Positions 1 to 7,882 of a DNA stretch of 50,515 nt are shown here, in pieces. Source of the stretch: Pseudomonadota bacterium (GTDB lineage Bacteria > Myxococcota_A > Polyangia > Polyangiales > Polyangiaceae); the NCBI GenBank assembly GCA_023432025.1, contig JAEYVE010000162.1, positions 1 through 50,515 of the forward strand, given 5' to 3'. Each line of letters starts with the position of its first letter. Position 1 is the stretch's first letter. A model generated the notes under the pieces. The model made no database searches and was not told the DNA's origin. It was given only the letters and a program-made list of their open reading frames with translations. The position numbers and the translations under genes are program-made.

Positions 1-57
1 GTCCAAAGACGACCGCCCGTCTTCAGGCCCCTCGATGGATGCCGTCCTCCACGCGAG

Positions 58-1443
58 ATGGCCTCCCTGCGTACCGTTTCTTCGCTGAGCCGGGTGCGGC
101 GTCGCCCGACTGGGGTCACGAGTCGGCGAACACTGTCTCTGTTTGGGCTGTGTGCGTCGCTGGTCTTGGGCGCCTGCGGCGAAGACCCTTCGGATCCCAA
201 CGAGCAGGGCAACGGCACGGGCGCGACGTCTACCGTCGGCGGGAGCGGCGGCACTGGAAGTGACTCTGGGGGCAACGCAAGCTCCGGGGGAGCCGGGGAT
301 GGCGGAACGAACCCGGGCGCGGGAGGCGCCGGAGACGGCGGCACGGCGAACATCGGCGGCAACGGCCTCGGAGGCGAGCCCTACTCCGGAGGGAGCGGCG
401 GCGGCGAGCCCGGCTCGGGGGGCGTCGGCGATGGCGGAAGCAGCCCCGGCGATGGCGGGACGAGCAGTGCGGGAGGCACTGGGAGCGGTGGCGGAACGGG
501 AGGCGCCACCCCCACCGAGCTCACCATTTCCATTTGGCACGACGAGCGCGTCGAGGTCGGTGGGCCACGCGCGGCTGGGCTCCCACAAGACGTAGTGAAC
601 GTGCTGGGCCGTATTTGGTTTACCGGCCCCTCGCTCGTTCGGGCGAGCTACCGCGTGAACGGCGGTCCCGCCACGCCACTCCCCGTCGGACCCACCAACA
701 GCCGCCTCGCGCTGCGCGGTGATTTCAACATCGAGATCCCGCTCGCCGCGCTGCGCTCTTACCCCGAAGAAAATCGCGTGCTCATCACGGCAGAGGACGG
801 CACCGGAACGGTCGAGCAAGAGGTGCCCGTCGTGGTGCGTCCGACCGCGCCCACGACGCCATCACTCCTCCTCGACTGGTCCAAGCTCACGAGCCCCGCA
901 CAAATCGACGACGTAGCGGCTCTCGTCGACGGACATTGGGACCTTCGAGACGACGGCGTGCACACCGTCCACATGGCTTACGATCGCCTGCTCGCCGTGG
1001 GCGACCGCAACTGGTCTCCGGCCTACGAGGTCGTCGCCGAGGTGACGCTGCACGCCTTCCGCCTCTGGGGCGGGCTCGGCGTAGCCATCGGTTGGCAAGG
1101 GCACGCCGGCACGGCGACGCCGCGCAAAGACTGGCCGCTCGAAGCGCTCGGCTGGGTGCGCTTTCGCGGCGAGGGACACGAGCTGCAAATCATGACCTTT
1201 ACGCGCTTCGAGGTCGCCCGAAAGCCGGTCCACATGACGACCGGAACCTACGTGTACCGCGTCCGCAGTGAGCCGCTCGGTGGGGGGCTCGCGCGCTTCT
1301 CGGTCAAGTACTGGCCGAGCGCAGAGAGCGAACCCGCGGGGTGGATGTTGCAATACGATGTGCCGGAGCGTCGCGGCTCGGTGCTGCTCGTCGCGCACCA
1401 CGCCGACGTCACCTGGAAAACCTTGCGCGTAACCCCTCTCTGA
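58..1443 (+). CDS. Gly/Ser-rich-linker lipoprotein, unknown function
   Basis: Predicted exported lipoprotein of 461 aa. The N-terminus has a charged region with an SRR pair (residues 22-24), a hydrophobic stretch and a lipobox ending LGAC with the lipidated Cys at about residue 40, so a Tat-type lipoprotein signal is possible. Residues about 45-155 are a low-complexity Gly/Ser/Ala/Asp linker typical of surface lipoproteins in Myxococcota. The remaining ~300 residues form a beta-rich region; the last ~170 (around WDLRDDGVH to the end) resemble a concanavalin-A/LamG-like jelly roll, which is inference. The start is uncertain because no clear ribosome-binding site precedes it; a GTG at 94 is an alternative. 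The stop is followed after 9 nt by the HiPIP-like lipoprotein gene, so the two probably form an operon. No enzymatic motif is recognised. Confidence 0.75.
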   Translation: MASLRTVSSLSRVRRRPTGVTSRRTLSLFGLCASLVLGACGEDPSDPNEQGNGTGATSTVGGSGGTGSDSGGNASSGGAGDGGTNPGAGGAGDGGTANIGGNGLGGEPYSGGSGGGEPGSGGVGDGGSSPGDGGTSSAGGTGSGGGTGGATPTELTISIWHDERVEVGGPRAAGLPQDVVNVLGRIWFTGPSLVRASYRVNGGPATPLPVGPTNSRLALRGDFNIEIPLAALRSYPEENRVLITAEDGTGTVEQEVPVVVRPTAPTTPSLLLDWSKLTSPAQIDDVAALVDGHWDLRDDGVHTVHMAYDRLLAVGDRNWSPAYEVVAEVTLHAFRLWGGLGVAIGWQGHAGTATPRKDWPLEALGWVRFRGEGHELQIMTFTRFEVARKPVHMTTGTYVYRVRSEPLGGGLARFSVKYWPSAESEPAGWMLQYDVPERRGSVLLVAHHADVTWKTLRVTPL

Positions 1444-1452
1444 GGAGCACCC

Positions 1453-1788
1453 ATGCACGATTCGTCTGCCTACGAAGTTCCCTCGACGGACCGCATTTCA
1501 CGCAGACGCTTGGTGGTGCTCGGCGCCACCACGCTGACGCTCTTGCTCACGGGCGCGTGCAAGAAGGGCCCGCCCGAAAGTTGCAACGACGAGACCGGCC
1601 TCACGCCGGACGAGGTCGCCGTTCGCAAGTCGCTCGAATACCAGGACCACACGCCCTTCCCGGACAAAAGCTGCGCCGAGTGCGCCCAGTTCGTCGCGCC
1701 GGCCTCGCCGGACCAGTGCGGCGCGTGCAAGGTCATGAAGGGTCCCGTTCACCCGCGCGGCTACTGCAAGGTCTTCGTGAAGAAATAG
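1453..1788 (+). CDS. Tat-exported HiPIP-like iron-sulfur lipoprotein
   Basis: A 111-aa protein whose C-terminal half matches high-potential iron-sulfur proteins. Cysteines 74, 77, 92 and 105 have spacing C-x2-C-x14-C-x12-C, close to the classical HiPIP arrangement, and the last is in a GYC context. The N-terminus carries SRRRLVV (a Tat motif, fitting export of a folded Fe-S protein), a hydrophobic core and a lipobox LTGAC with Cys36. It would hold a [4Fe-4S] cluster outside the cytoplasmic membrane and act as a one-electron carrier. One extra Cys (89) lies between the second and third ligands, and Cys44 lies in the linker. GAGGAG precedes the ATG at good spacing. The gene directly follows the Gly-rich lipoprotein. 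HiPIP function is inferred from the motif only. Confidence 0.8.
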   Translation: MHDSSAYEVPSTDRISRRRLVVLGATTLTLLLTGACKKGPPESCNDETGLTPDEVAVRKSLEYQDHTPFPDKSCAECAQFVAPASPDQCGACKVMKGPVHPRGYCKVFVKK

Positions 1789-1791
1789 ACC

Positions 1792-1822
1792 GAGCGAAGC
1801 GCGCCGAACGACGCGCTCGCTC
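1792..1822. terminator. Hairpin between convergent genes
   Basis: An 11-bp stem (1792-1803 with 1812-1822, one bulged A) and an 8-nt loop sit in the 57-bp gap between the HiPIP gene and the convergent kinase-like gene. There is no long T-tract. It is probably a bidirectional intrinsic-type terminator or an mRNA 3' end. Confidence 0.45.
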
Positions 1823-1845
1823 CCCGAATAAAGTCCGCGTCCGGC

Positions 1846-2544
1846 TCAGCCCGGCTCGCCGAAGCGAGTGCGGAACGCGTGCACGATCGTGGACGCGCAC
1901 TCGTCGAGCGTCATGGCACCCGTATTGAGCATCATGTCGAAGTTGTGCGCGTGCGTGATGTCGCTCTGGAAGTAGCGCGCATAAAAGACACGTCGCTCCT
2001 CGTCCACGCGCGACACCTTGTGGCGCGCCTCCTCGAGCGGCATGCCGTCACGCTGGGAAATGTACTGCACGCGGTGCTCGGCGAGCGCGTACGCGCGCAC
2101 GCGCAACGTGCGGTGCGGGTCCAAAATGAGGTGCGCCCCGCGACCCACGATGACCCCCGAACGGTGACGCGCCAGCGCCAAAATGGTTTCGCTCAGGCTG
2201 CGCACGTAGTCCGACTGCGTGAAGCTACGCATGCGCATCATGTCGTCGATCCAGGCTTCCAAGCGGCTTTGAGTCCGCTCGTCCAGCGCCTCGACGACCT
2301 GCTTGCGCACGTCCGCGCGCCGGGCGACCTCGTGAACGAGCTCTTGGGCGTAAAAGCCCACGTCCAGCTGCTCGGCGACGCGTCGGCCGATTTCGCCGCC
2401 GAGCGCGCCGAACTGCCGCGAAATGGTGATCATCGGGCGCTGTGCTTCTTGCACCCGCGACTCCGGGGCGCGCTCCTCGCGCTCCCGTTCCTTCAGCCAA
2501 CGTAGGATCTGTTGGTTGACGAGCTGCTCCACGCTTCGCGCCAT
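1846..2544 (-). CDS. Cytidylate kinase-like family protein
   Basis: A P-loop kinase of the cytidylate-kinase-like family (about 232 aa from the chosen start). After a ~35-residue N-terminal extension rich in charged residues comes MITISRQFGALGGEIGRRVAE, the characteristic degenerate P-loop in which the usual GxxGxGKS is replaced by S-R-Q-x-G-A-x-G. The middle has VIVGRGAHLIL and LRVRAYA, also typical of the family. The substrate of these proteins is not established, so CMP kinase activity should not be assumed. The start at 2544 is preferred over 2571 because AAAGGA lies just upstream. The gene is convergent with the HiPIP gene and has no partner on its strand nearby. Confidence 0.8.
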   Translation of the reverse strand: MARSVEQLVNQQILRWLKEREREERAPESRVQEAQRPMITISRQFGALGGEIGRRVAEQLDVGFYAQELVHEVARRADVRKQVVEALDERTQSRLEAWIDDMMRMRSFTQSDYVRSLSETILALARHRSGVIVGRGAHLILDPHRTLRVRAYALAEHRVQYISQRDGMPLEEARHKVSRVDEERRVFYARYFQSDITHAHNFDMMLNTGAMTLDECASTIVHAFRTRFGEPG

Positions 2545-2780
2545 CGACACGTCCTTTCCGCCAGAGGGCAAATAAAAGGGGGACCTTAGCGGATGATGCC
2601 ACGAACTCCTTCCATCCTAGAAGACCCGAAATCGCGCAGGCGCGCGCCAGGGCGCGCCGCCCCCACGGAAAGGCGACCCGTGCGCGCGCCTGGTCACGCC
2701 GACTCGACTCACGCTGGCCGCGCGTCCTTCGACTGGGCGAGAATTTTCGTCGATGAAGTCGGAGGGAGCGAAGAAAACGC

Positions 2781-3452
2781 TCAGAAGCTCGCGCCGAAAC
2801 CGCCCATGAGCTCCGCCTGCACGATGGGCTTGGCGTCCAGCCCCACCGAGCAACCACGCGGCTCGATACAGAAAATCTGCGTTTGCCCCGTCATGATCGT
2901 CACCGGCAGCCGCCCCAAGAGCCGCAAATGGAAGTGCTTCATGATTGGAAGCTTGAAGCCGCCCTCCAACGCGCCCGACGGCTTGATCTCCGCCCCCACG
3001 TCGTCGTTCGGGTCGAACAAAGTGAGACCCACGCTCACGCCGATGTACGGCACCGTAGGCCCATACGAACCCTCCAAGATGCCGCCGAACTGGAGGTAGT
3101 GAAACGTCACGTCGCGCGTCGACGTCAGCGCACCCGCGCCGTCCGCCGTGAGCTCCACCTCGGTCCGCTGTTGGCCGTACCAGAGGTACACGAGTCCATC
3201 GAGCTCCGTGCGGTAGCCAATGCTCGCGCCGAAGGCGGGCGCGCCGTCGTAGTGCACCGAGCCCTCTTGGCGCTCGTCCTCTTCTTCTACGTTGAAGCTG
3301 CCCGCGAACCTGTAGCCACCCACCACGCTGACTTCGTAGCGGTCCGGCACCTCGTACCGATCACGCGTCAGATCCGCGAACGCATTCTGGGGGGCGAACG
3401 TGACGAGCGCCGCGCTCAGCGCAGCAGACAAAGTGAGAGTTTCGGGGCGCAC
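2781..3452 (-). CDS. Outer-membrane beta-barrel protein
   Basis: A 223-aa protein with a signal peptide ending near NAFA-D (residues 22-27). The rest is alternating hydrophobic/polar beta strands such as YEVSVVGGYRFAGSF, AFGASIGYRTE, VPYIGVSVGLTLF and VQAELMGGFGASF. It ends in Phe, the classical C-terminal beta-signal for BAM-dependent insertion. Its size suits an 8-stranded barrel of the OmpW/OmpA-like type; the exact family is unclear. The start is GTG. The gene lies 18 nt downstream of the O-methyltransferase gene on the same strand, so co-transcription is likely. Two Cys residues near the C-terminus (IFCIEPRGC) could form a disulfide. Confidence 0.75.
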   Translation of the reverse strand: MRPETLTLSAALSAALVTFAPQNAFADLTRDRYEVPDRYEVSVVGGYRFAGSFNVEEEDERQEGSVHYDGAPAFGASIGYRTELDGLVYLWYGQQRTEVELTADGAGALTSTRDVTFHYLQFGGILEGSYGPTVPYIGVSVGLTLFDPNDDVGAEIKPSGALEGGFKLPIMKHFHLRLLGRLPVTIMTGQTQIFCIEPRGCSVGLDAKPIVQAELMGGFGASF

Positions 3453-3470
3453 GAGATCGGCATTACATCA

Positions 3471-4127
3471 TCAGCGCTTGGTGGCCAAGAGCAGCCCGTC
3501 ACCGATCGTCGTCAACGCAGCGTCGACCCGCGCGTCCGACAGCACCCGCTCGTTCACCCGCCGGATGGCCGCCGTGGACTCGCGCACGTCCGTCTGGTCG
3601 GCGACCGCGCCGCTCCACAAAGTGTTGTCGAAAGCGATGACTCCGCCGGAATGAACGAGCTCGACCGCGCGTTCGTAGTACGCCTCGTAGTTTTCCTTGT
3701 CGGCGTCGATGAACACGAAATCGAAGCTGCCCGCCTCACCTTCGCGGATGAGCTCGTCCAGCGTTTCCAAGGCCGGCCGCAGGTGCAGCTCTATTTTCTC
3801 GGAAACGCCCGCTCTCTCCCAATAGCTTCGCGCCATGCGGGTCCACTCGTCGCTGACGTCGCAGGCAACGATGCGCCCGTCGGGCGGCAAAGCGAGCGCG
3901 ACCGCAAGCGAGCTGTAGCCAGTGAACACGCCCACCTCGAGCGTCCTTTTCGCCCCGAGCAAACGCACGAGCCACGCCATGAACGCACCCTGCTCCGGAG
4001 CAATCTGCATTCCGGACGAAGAGAGCGGCGCGGTTTCGGCGCGGAGCTCGGCGAGCAGCGGATGCTCACCGCTGTGCGCCGCAAGGTAAGCCGCGAGCGT
4101 GTCGGAAATGCCAATGGTGCGCGACAT
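3471..4127 (-). CDS. SAM-dependent O-methyltransferase (class I, CCoAOMT-like)
   Basis: A 218-aa protein of the Methyltransf_3 / caffeoyl-CoA O-methyltransferase-like family. SAM-binding motif I is EVGVFTGYSS (about residues 64-73), the acidic end of strand 2 is ACD (88-90), and the metal-binding region is FVFIDADKENY followed by GGVIAFDNTLWSG, which fits a divalent-metal-dependent enzyme. The length is normal for bacterial members. The natural substrate (catechol-type or other small molecule) cannot be told from sequence. A good GGAGG lies just upstream of the ATG. The gene is followed by the outer-membrane barrel gene after 18 nt. Confidence 0.9.
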   Translation of the reverse strand: MSRTIGISDTLAAYLAAHSGEHPLLAELRAETAPLSSSGMQIAPEQGAFMAWLVRLLGAKRTLEVGVFTGYSSLAVALALPPDGRIVACDVSDEWTRMARSYWERAGVSEKIELHLRPALETLDELIREGEAGSFDFVFIDADKENYEAYYERAVELVHSGGVIAFDNTLWSGAVADQTDVRESTAAIRRVNERVLSDARVDAALTTIGDGLLLATKR

Positions 4128-4281
4128 CGAACGAAACCTCCCGAGTCACAACGGTGCGACGGCGCAGCCGGGCACGCAAGCACGGCTGCCATTCGAAAGG
4201 GGCCTCGACGCAGTTCTCGCGTAGTTCGGTCGCTCCCGCGGGCCAGCACCGGAAGGCCAGCGCCACGCGTCGAAGCACGCT

Positions 4282-5259
4282 TCAAGTCACGAGCGGCAGG
4301 CGTCGCACCGAAGCGTCGCTCGCCCTGGCGGCGGGGCTACCGCAGCCGTCCTCCGTGACGGGACGGGGGCGCCCGGCGGCCAAGCTCGCCTTGCCGGGAA
4401 TTTCCGCGGGGCGCGCGTCCCAAGCCTTTTGAACATCGCGATCCAAGAGGTGCGTGGGGCACACGTTGGCGAGCGCTGCCAACATGGTGCTGCGCACGTG
4501 CGGGTTGTCCTTTTCGAGCGCGGTGAGGAGCTCGGCCATGCGGTCTCGCTTCAGGCCCGGCTGCGATCCGCACAGGTTGCACGGCAAAATCGCGAACCTC
4601 AGCTCGCGCGCGAGCTCGGCGATGCTGGCCTCGTCACACTGCACGAGCGGCCGAATCACCTCGAAGCGCCCGTCGTCCGTCCGATACTTGGCCGGCATCG
4701 CCTGCAGTTTGCCGCCGTAAAAGAGGTTCATCAAAAACGTCTCGAGCGCGTCGTCGCGGTGGTGACCCAGCGCGATCTTGTTGCAGCCGAGCCGCTCGGC
4801 GGCCCCGTACAGAATGCCGCGCCGCAGCCGTGAGCAAAGCGAACAGTACGTGCCGCCCTCCTCCACGTGCTCCACGACGACGGAGTACGTGTCTTCCCTC
4901 AGAATCTCGTACTCGTATCCGCTCGACGCGAGGAAGTCCGCGAGCGGCTTGCCGTCGTAGCCCGGCTGCTTCTGATCGAGGTGCACGGCCACGATGCTGG
5001 CTTCGAAAGGCAACCGCGAAACGAGCGCCCCCAAGAGGTGCAAAAGTACATAGCTGTCCTTGCCGCCGCTCACGGCGACGAGCACGCGGTCCCCTGGTGC
5101 GAGCAGCTCGTACTCCTCGGTCGTCTTCTTGAGCTGACGATAGAGGCGCCGCTCGAGCCCCGGGCTCACTTGGGCTGGCCGCGAATCCTCGCGCAGAGAA
5201 ACGCGCGTGGCGCGGGGAGCCGTTTCCGTCGGGCTCGAAGGATCCATCGGGACAACCAT
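4282..5259 (-). CDS. ttcA: tRNA 2-thiocytidine(32) synthetase TtcA
   Basis: An ATP-dependent tRNA thiolase that makes 2-thiocytidine at position 32. From the chosen start (325 aa) the PP-loop SGGKDS is at about 64-69, and the Fe-S-binding cysteine pairs are GTYCSLC (C139, C142) and LPCNLC (C227, C230), all diagnostic of TtcA. The C-terminal ~35 residues after the family domain are a low-complexity tail. The reading frame stays open further upstream to 5472, but that would overlap the divergent TonB-receptor gene and has no conserved sequence; the next in-frame ATG is 5247. No strong ribosome-binding site is visible. The gene is divergent from the receptor gene. Confidence 0.9.
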   Translation of the reverse strand: MVVPMDPSSPTETAPRATRVSLREDSRPAQVSPGLERRLYRQLKKTTEEYELLAPGDRVLVAVSGGKDSYVLLHLLGALVSRLPFEASIVAVHLDQKQPGYDGKPLADFLASSGYEYEILREDTYSVVVEHVEEGGTYCSLCSRLRRGILYGAAERLGCNKIALGHHRDDALETFLMNLFYGGKLQAMPAKYRTDDGRFEVIRPLVQCDEASIAELARELRFAILPCNLCGSQPGLKRDRMAELLTALEKDNPHVRSTMLAALANVCPTHLLDRDVQKAWDARPAEIPGKASLAAGRPRPVTEDGCGSPAARASDASVRRLPLVT

Positions 5260-5430
5260 GGTGGCCGGGAAGTTAGCGGAGCGCGCTTGACCAGTCGATC
5301 GGGCACGTGGTTGGCTGAAAACGTGGGCAGCTCGCGACCGTTTCGGGTCGACTCGCAAGGAGCCGAACCAACCGGCACGGACGACCAGGGCAGTCCTTTG
5401 CCGAAGCTCCGTCGTTTCCCGAGCAGCGCA

Positions 5431-7818
5431 ATGCGTGCCGGCACGTCGCTCGCGCTTTTGCTCGTTGCGCAAAGCGCCACGGCTGCTCCGCCCCGCGACG
5501 TGGCAGAGTCCGACCCGACGCAGTCCGGCACGACGTGGTCCGATACCCGTCGCTCCGCCACGGCTCGCTCCGGCGCCGCGCCGGTCGAATCATCGCCTTC
5601 GAGCGGAGACGCAGGCGCCCCTCCTGCGGGCGGAGGTGCAGCGCCGGCTTCCGCCGCGCCCAGCGTCGTGCCACCCCAGCCGCTCTCGACGCACGTCGAA
5701 TATCCCGCTGGAGCGACCGGAGCGGCAGAAGTGCTGGTGGAGCTCGTCATCTCGAAGATGGGAGAAGTGCAGAGCGTGGCCTCCGTCACCGGGCCCGAAC
5801 CCTTCGCGGAAGCGGCGCGCGCGGCCGCGACCACCTGGCGCTTCGAGCCCGCTCGCCGAGACGGCGTGCCTGCGCCGGCGAGGACGCTCTTCTTGGTGCG
5901 CTTCGAGCAGGAAACACTGGCCCCAACGCAGTCTCCCGAAGAGGCGCCGGCGGAACCCGGCTCCGTGCCTCCGCCGCCATCGTCCGGGAGCGCCACCACG
6001 GGACCCGTCACGGAAATCGTGGTCGTAGGGCAGCTCGAAGACGGCGGAGCACGCACCATGACTCGCGCCGAGGTTCGCAACCTCGCGGGCGCGTTCGACG
6101 ATCCACTGCGCGCGGTGGAGGTCATGCCCGGCGTGACGCCGATCGCCACCGGCCTTCCGCTGTTCTTCGTTCGAGGTGCGCCTCCCGGCAACGTCGGCTT
6201 CTTCTTCGACGAGGTGAGGATCCCGCTCCTCTACCACGCGTTCTTGGGGCCCTCCGTCATTCACCCCGCGATGCTCTCGCAGGTGACGCTGCACAGCGGC
6301 CCCATGCCCGCTCGCTACGGCCGTTATGCGGGCGCCGCCGTGGAGGGCACGCTCGCCTTGCCCCAGCTGGACAAGCCCCAGTTCCCCTGGCGCGGGGAAG
6401 CCAGCATTCGCCTGCTCGACGCCGGCGCCTACGTGGAAGCGCCGTGGGCGGGAGAGCGCGGCTTCGTGGCCCTCGCGGGCCGCTACTCGTACACGGCGCT
6501 CCTGCTCAGTCTGCTCAGCCCCAATCAACGCGTGGACTACTGGGACTACCAGGGCCACGCGGGCTACCGCCTCACCCCACGTGACACGGTGAGCGTGCTC
6601 GCCTTCGGCGCCTACGACTACGCCGGCAGCACGACCACCGACGATCAGGGCGGCACGGAATTTCATCGCGTCGACCTCCGCTACGATCACGAGTTTTCGT
6701 GGCGCACCAAGAGCCGCGTGGCCGCTACTTGGGGACGCGACCGCACGCGCTCGAGCTCCGGGTTCGTTTCCAACGACATGCTCGCCGCGCGCGCGCGCAT
6801 CGAGCACCGGACACCGAGCGCCGTGCTGCGTTCGGGTGCGGATATTTCCTCCGATCGCTACGAGCTCGAGATCGATCCCGCGGTGCAAGACCCGCTGGAC
6901 TTCATGACGCTGTTTCCCACGCGCAACGATTTGGCGTTCGGCGGCTACGCGGACGTGGTGTTGTGGCCCGAGGGGCGCGTCACCGTGACGCCCGGCGTCC
7001 GCGCCGATTTCTATCAGTCGATGGGCAAGACCGCGTACTCGGTCGACCCGCGCATCGCCGCCACCTACCGCCTCACGCCCGAGTTGCGTTCGCACCACGC
7101 GCTCGGCACCGCCCACCAGTCGCCCAACTTCGTCCCCAACGTCCCGGGAGCGCAGGTGGGCGGCCTCCCCGGCGGACTACAAAAGAGCCTCCAGTGGGAG
7201 TCCTCGGTCGAGGCGGACCTAGCTTGGGAAATCCGCGGCAGCGTTGGTGTGTTCGTCAACCAAACGCAGAACCTGAGCGACCCCATCGGGCTCAGCCAGA
7301 CGCTCGACATCGACGAGCAGAGCGCCGATCGTCGCGCGTACGGACGCACCGCTGGCATCGAGCTCATGTTCGAGCGGCCGCTCACGCGGCGCCTCGGAGG
7401 CCTCGTTTCGTACACGTACTCACGCGCCACCCGCGCCTTGGATCGCGTCGACACGGCGCCAGGCTACGATCGCCCCCACGTCTTCAACGGCGCGCTGAGC
7501 TACGACTTCGGCAAAGAGCTGCGCGCGTCGGCGAAGCTCGCGGTGGCGTCGGGTGTGCCCGGCAGACGCGTCACACCTGCCGGAGAGTTCGTGTTCGACT
7601 CGAGCTCGCGCAGCTTTCCGTTCGTTCGCTTGGACGCAAAGCTCTCCAAGCGCTGGCGCCCCTCTCCGAACTTCTGGTGGGGCTCCTACTTGGAGGTGCT
7701 GAACGCCACCCACGGCACGCAAGTCGTCCGGCGCATCTGCAATCCGAGCGGCTGTCGTGACGAAGGTACGGGCCCCATCACCATCCCGAGCATCGGGCTC
7801 GAAGCGGGCTGGCACTGA
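5431..7818 (+). CDS. TonB-dependent receptor with N-terminal TonB C-terminal-like domain
   Basis: Outer-membrane TonB-dependent transporter of 795 aa. Order: signal peptide (1-19), Pro/Ala/Gly-rich stretch (about 20-85), a TonB_C/energy-transducer-like domain (about 85-158; VEYPAGATGAAEVLVELVIS, AARAAATTWRFEPARRDG and RTLFLVRFE are typical of TonB C-terminal domains), a second Pro-rich linker, a plug domain (about 195-310; EIVVVG, RAVEVMPGV, FFVRGAPPGNVGFFFDEVRIP, GPMPARYGRYAGAAVE) and a long beta-barrel ending GLEAGWH. TonB_C domains usually sit on inner-membrane TonB, so a receptor carrying one is unusual, though it is known from Myxococcota-type receptors. The substrate is unknown. The reading frame is open far upstream of 5431, but this ATG begins the signal peptide. 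Confidence 0.9.
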   Translation: MRAGTSLALLLVAQSATAAPPRDVAESDPTQSGTTWSDTRRSATARSGAAPVESSPSSGDAGAPPAGGGAAPASAAPSVVPPQPLSTHVEYPAGATGAAEVLVELVISKMGEVQSVASVTGPEPFAEAARAAATTWRFEPARRDGVPAPARTLFLVRFEQETLAPTQSPEEAPAEPGSVPPPPSSGSATTGPVTEIVVVGQLEDGGARTMTRAEVRNLAGAFDDPLRAVEVMPGVTPIATGLPLFFVRGAPPGNVGFFFDEVRIPLLYHAFLGPSVIHPAMLSQVTLHSGPMPARYGRYAGAAVEGTLALPQLDKPQFPWRGEASIRLLDAGAYVEAPWAGERGFVALAGRYSYTALLLSLLSPNQRVDYWDYQGHAGYRLTPRDTVSVLAFGAYDYAGSTTTDDQGGTEFHRVDLRYDHEFSWRTKSRVAATWGRDRTRSSSGFVSNDMLAARARIEHRTPSAVLRSGADISSDRYELEIDPAVQDPLDFMTLFPTRNDLAFGGYADVVLWPEGRVTVTPGVRADFYQSMGKTAYSVDPRIAATYRLTPELRSHHALGTAHQSPNFVPNVPGAQVGGLPGGLQKSLQWESSVEADLAWEIRGSVGVFVNQTQNLSDPIGLSQTLDIDEQSADRRAYGRTAGIELMFERPLTRRLGGLVSYTYSRATRALDRVDTAPGYDRPHVFNGALSYDFGKELRASAKLAVASGVPGRRVTPAGEFVFDSSSRSFPFVRLDAKLSKRWRPSPNFWWGSYLEVLNATHGTQVVRRICNPSGCRDEGTGPITIPSIGLEAGWH

Positions 7819-7866
7819 GCCGTTTTCCAGCATTTTTCCGGGACTTTCGGAGAAATCGCTTCGTGC

Positions 7867-7872
7867 TAGGTT
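7867..7872 (+). promoter_or_regulatory. Putative -10 element (TAGGTT) for serB, leaderless type
   Basis: TAGGTT preceded by TGC (an extended -10 shape) lies 10 nt before the serB ATG, and no Shine-Dalgarno fits between them. Transcription would begin within a few bases of the start codon. No convincing -35 was seen. Confidence 0.4.
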
Positions 7873-7882
7873 ACGCGCCGTC

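Noticed and set aside
2883..4358. Long plus-strand open frame of about 490 codons opposite the barrel and methyltransferase genes
   Set aside because: It is antisense to two genes with clear families, its product is Arg/His-rich without domains, and it arises from the high G/C third-position bias.
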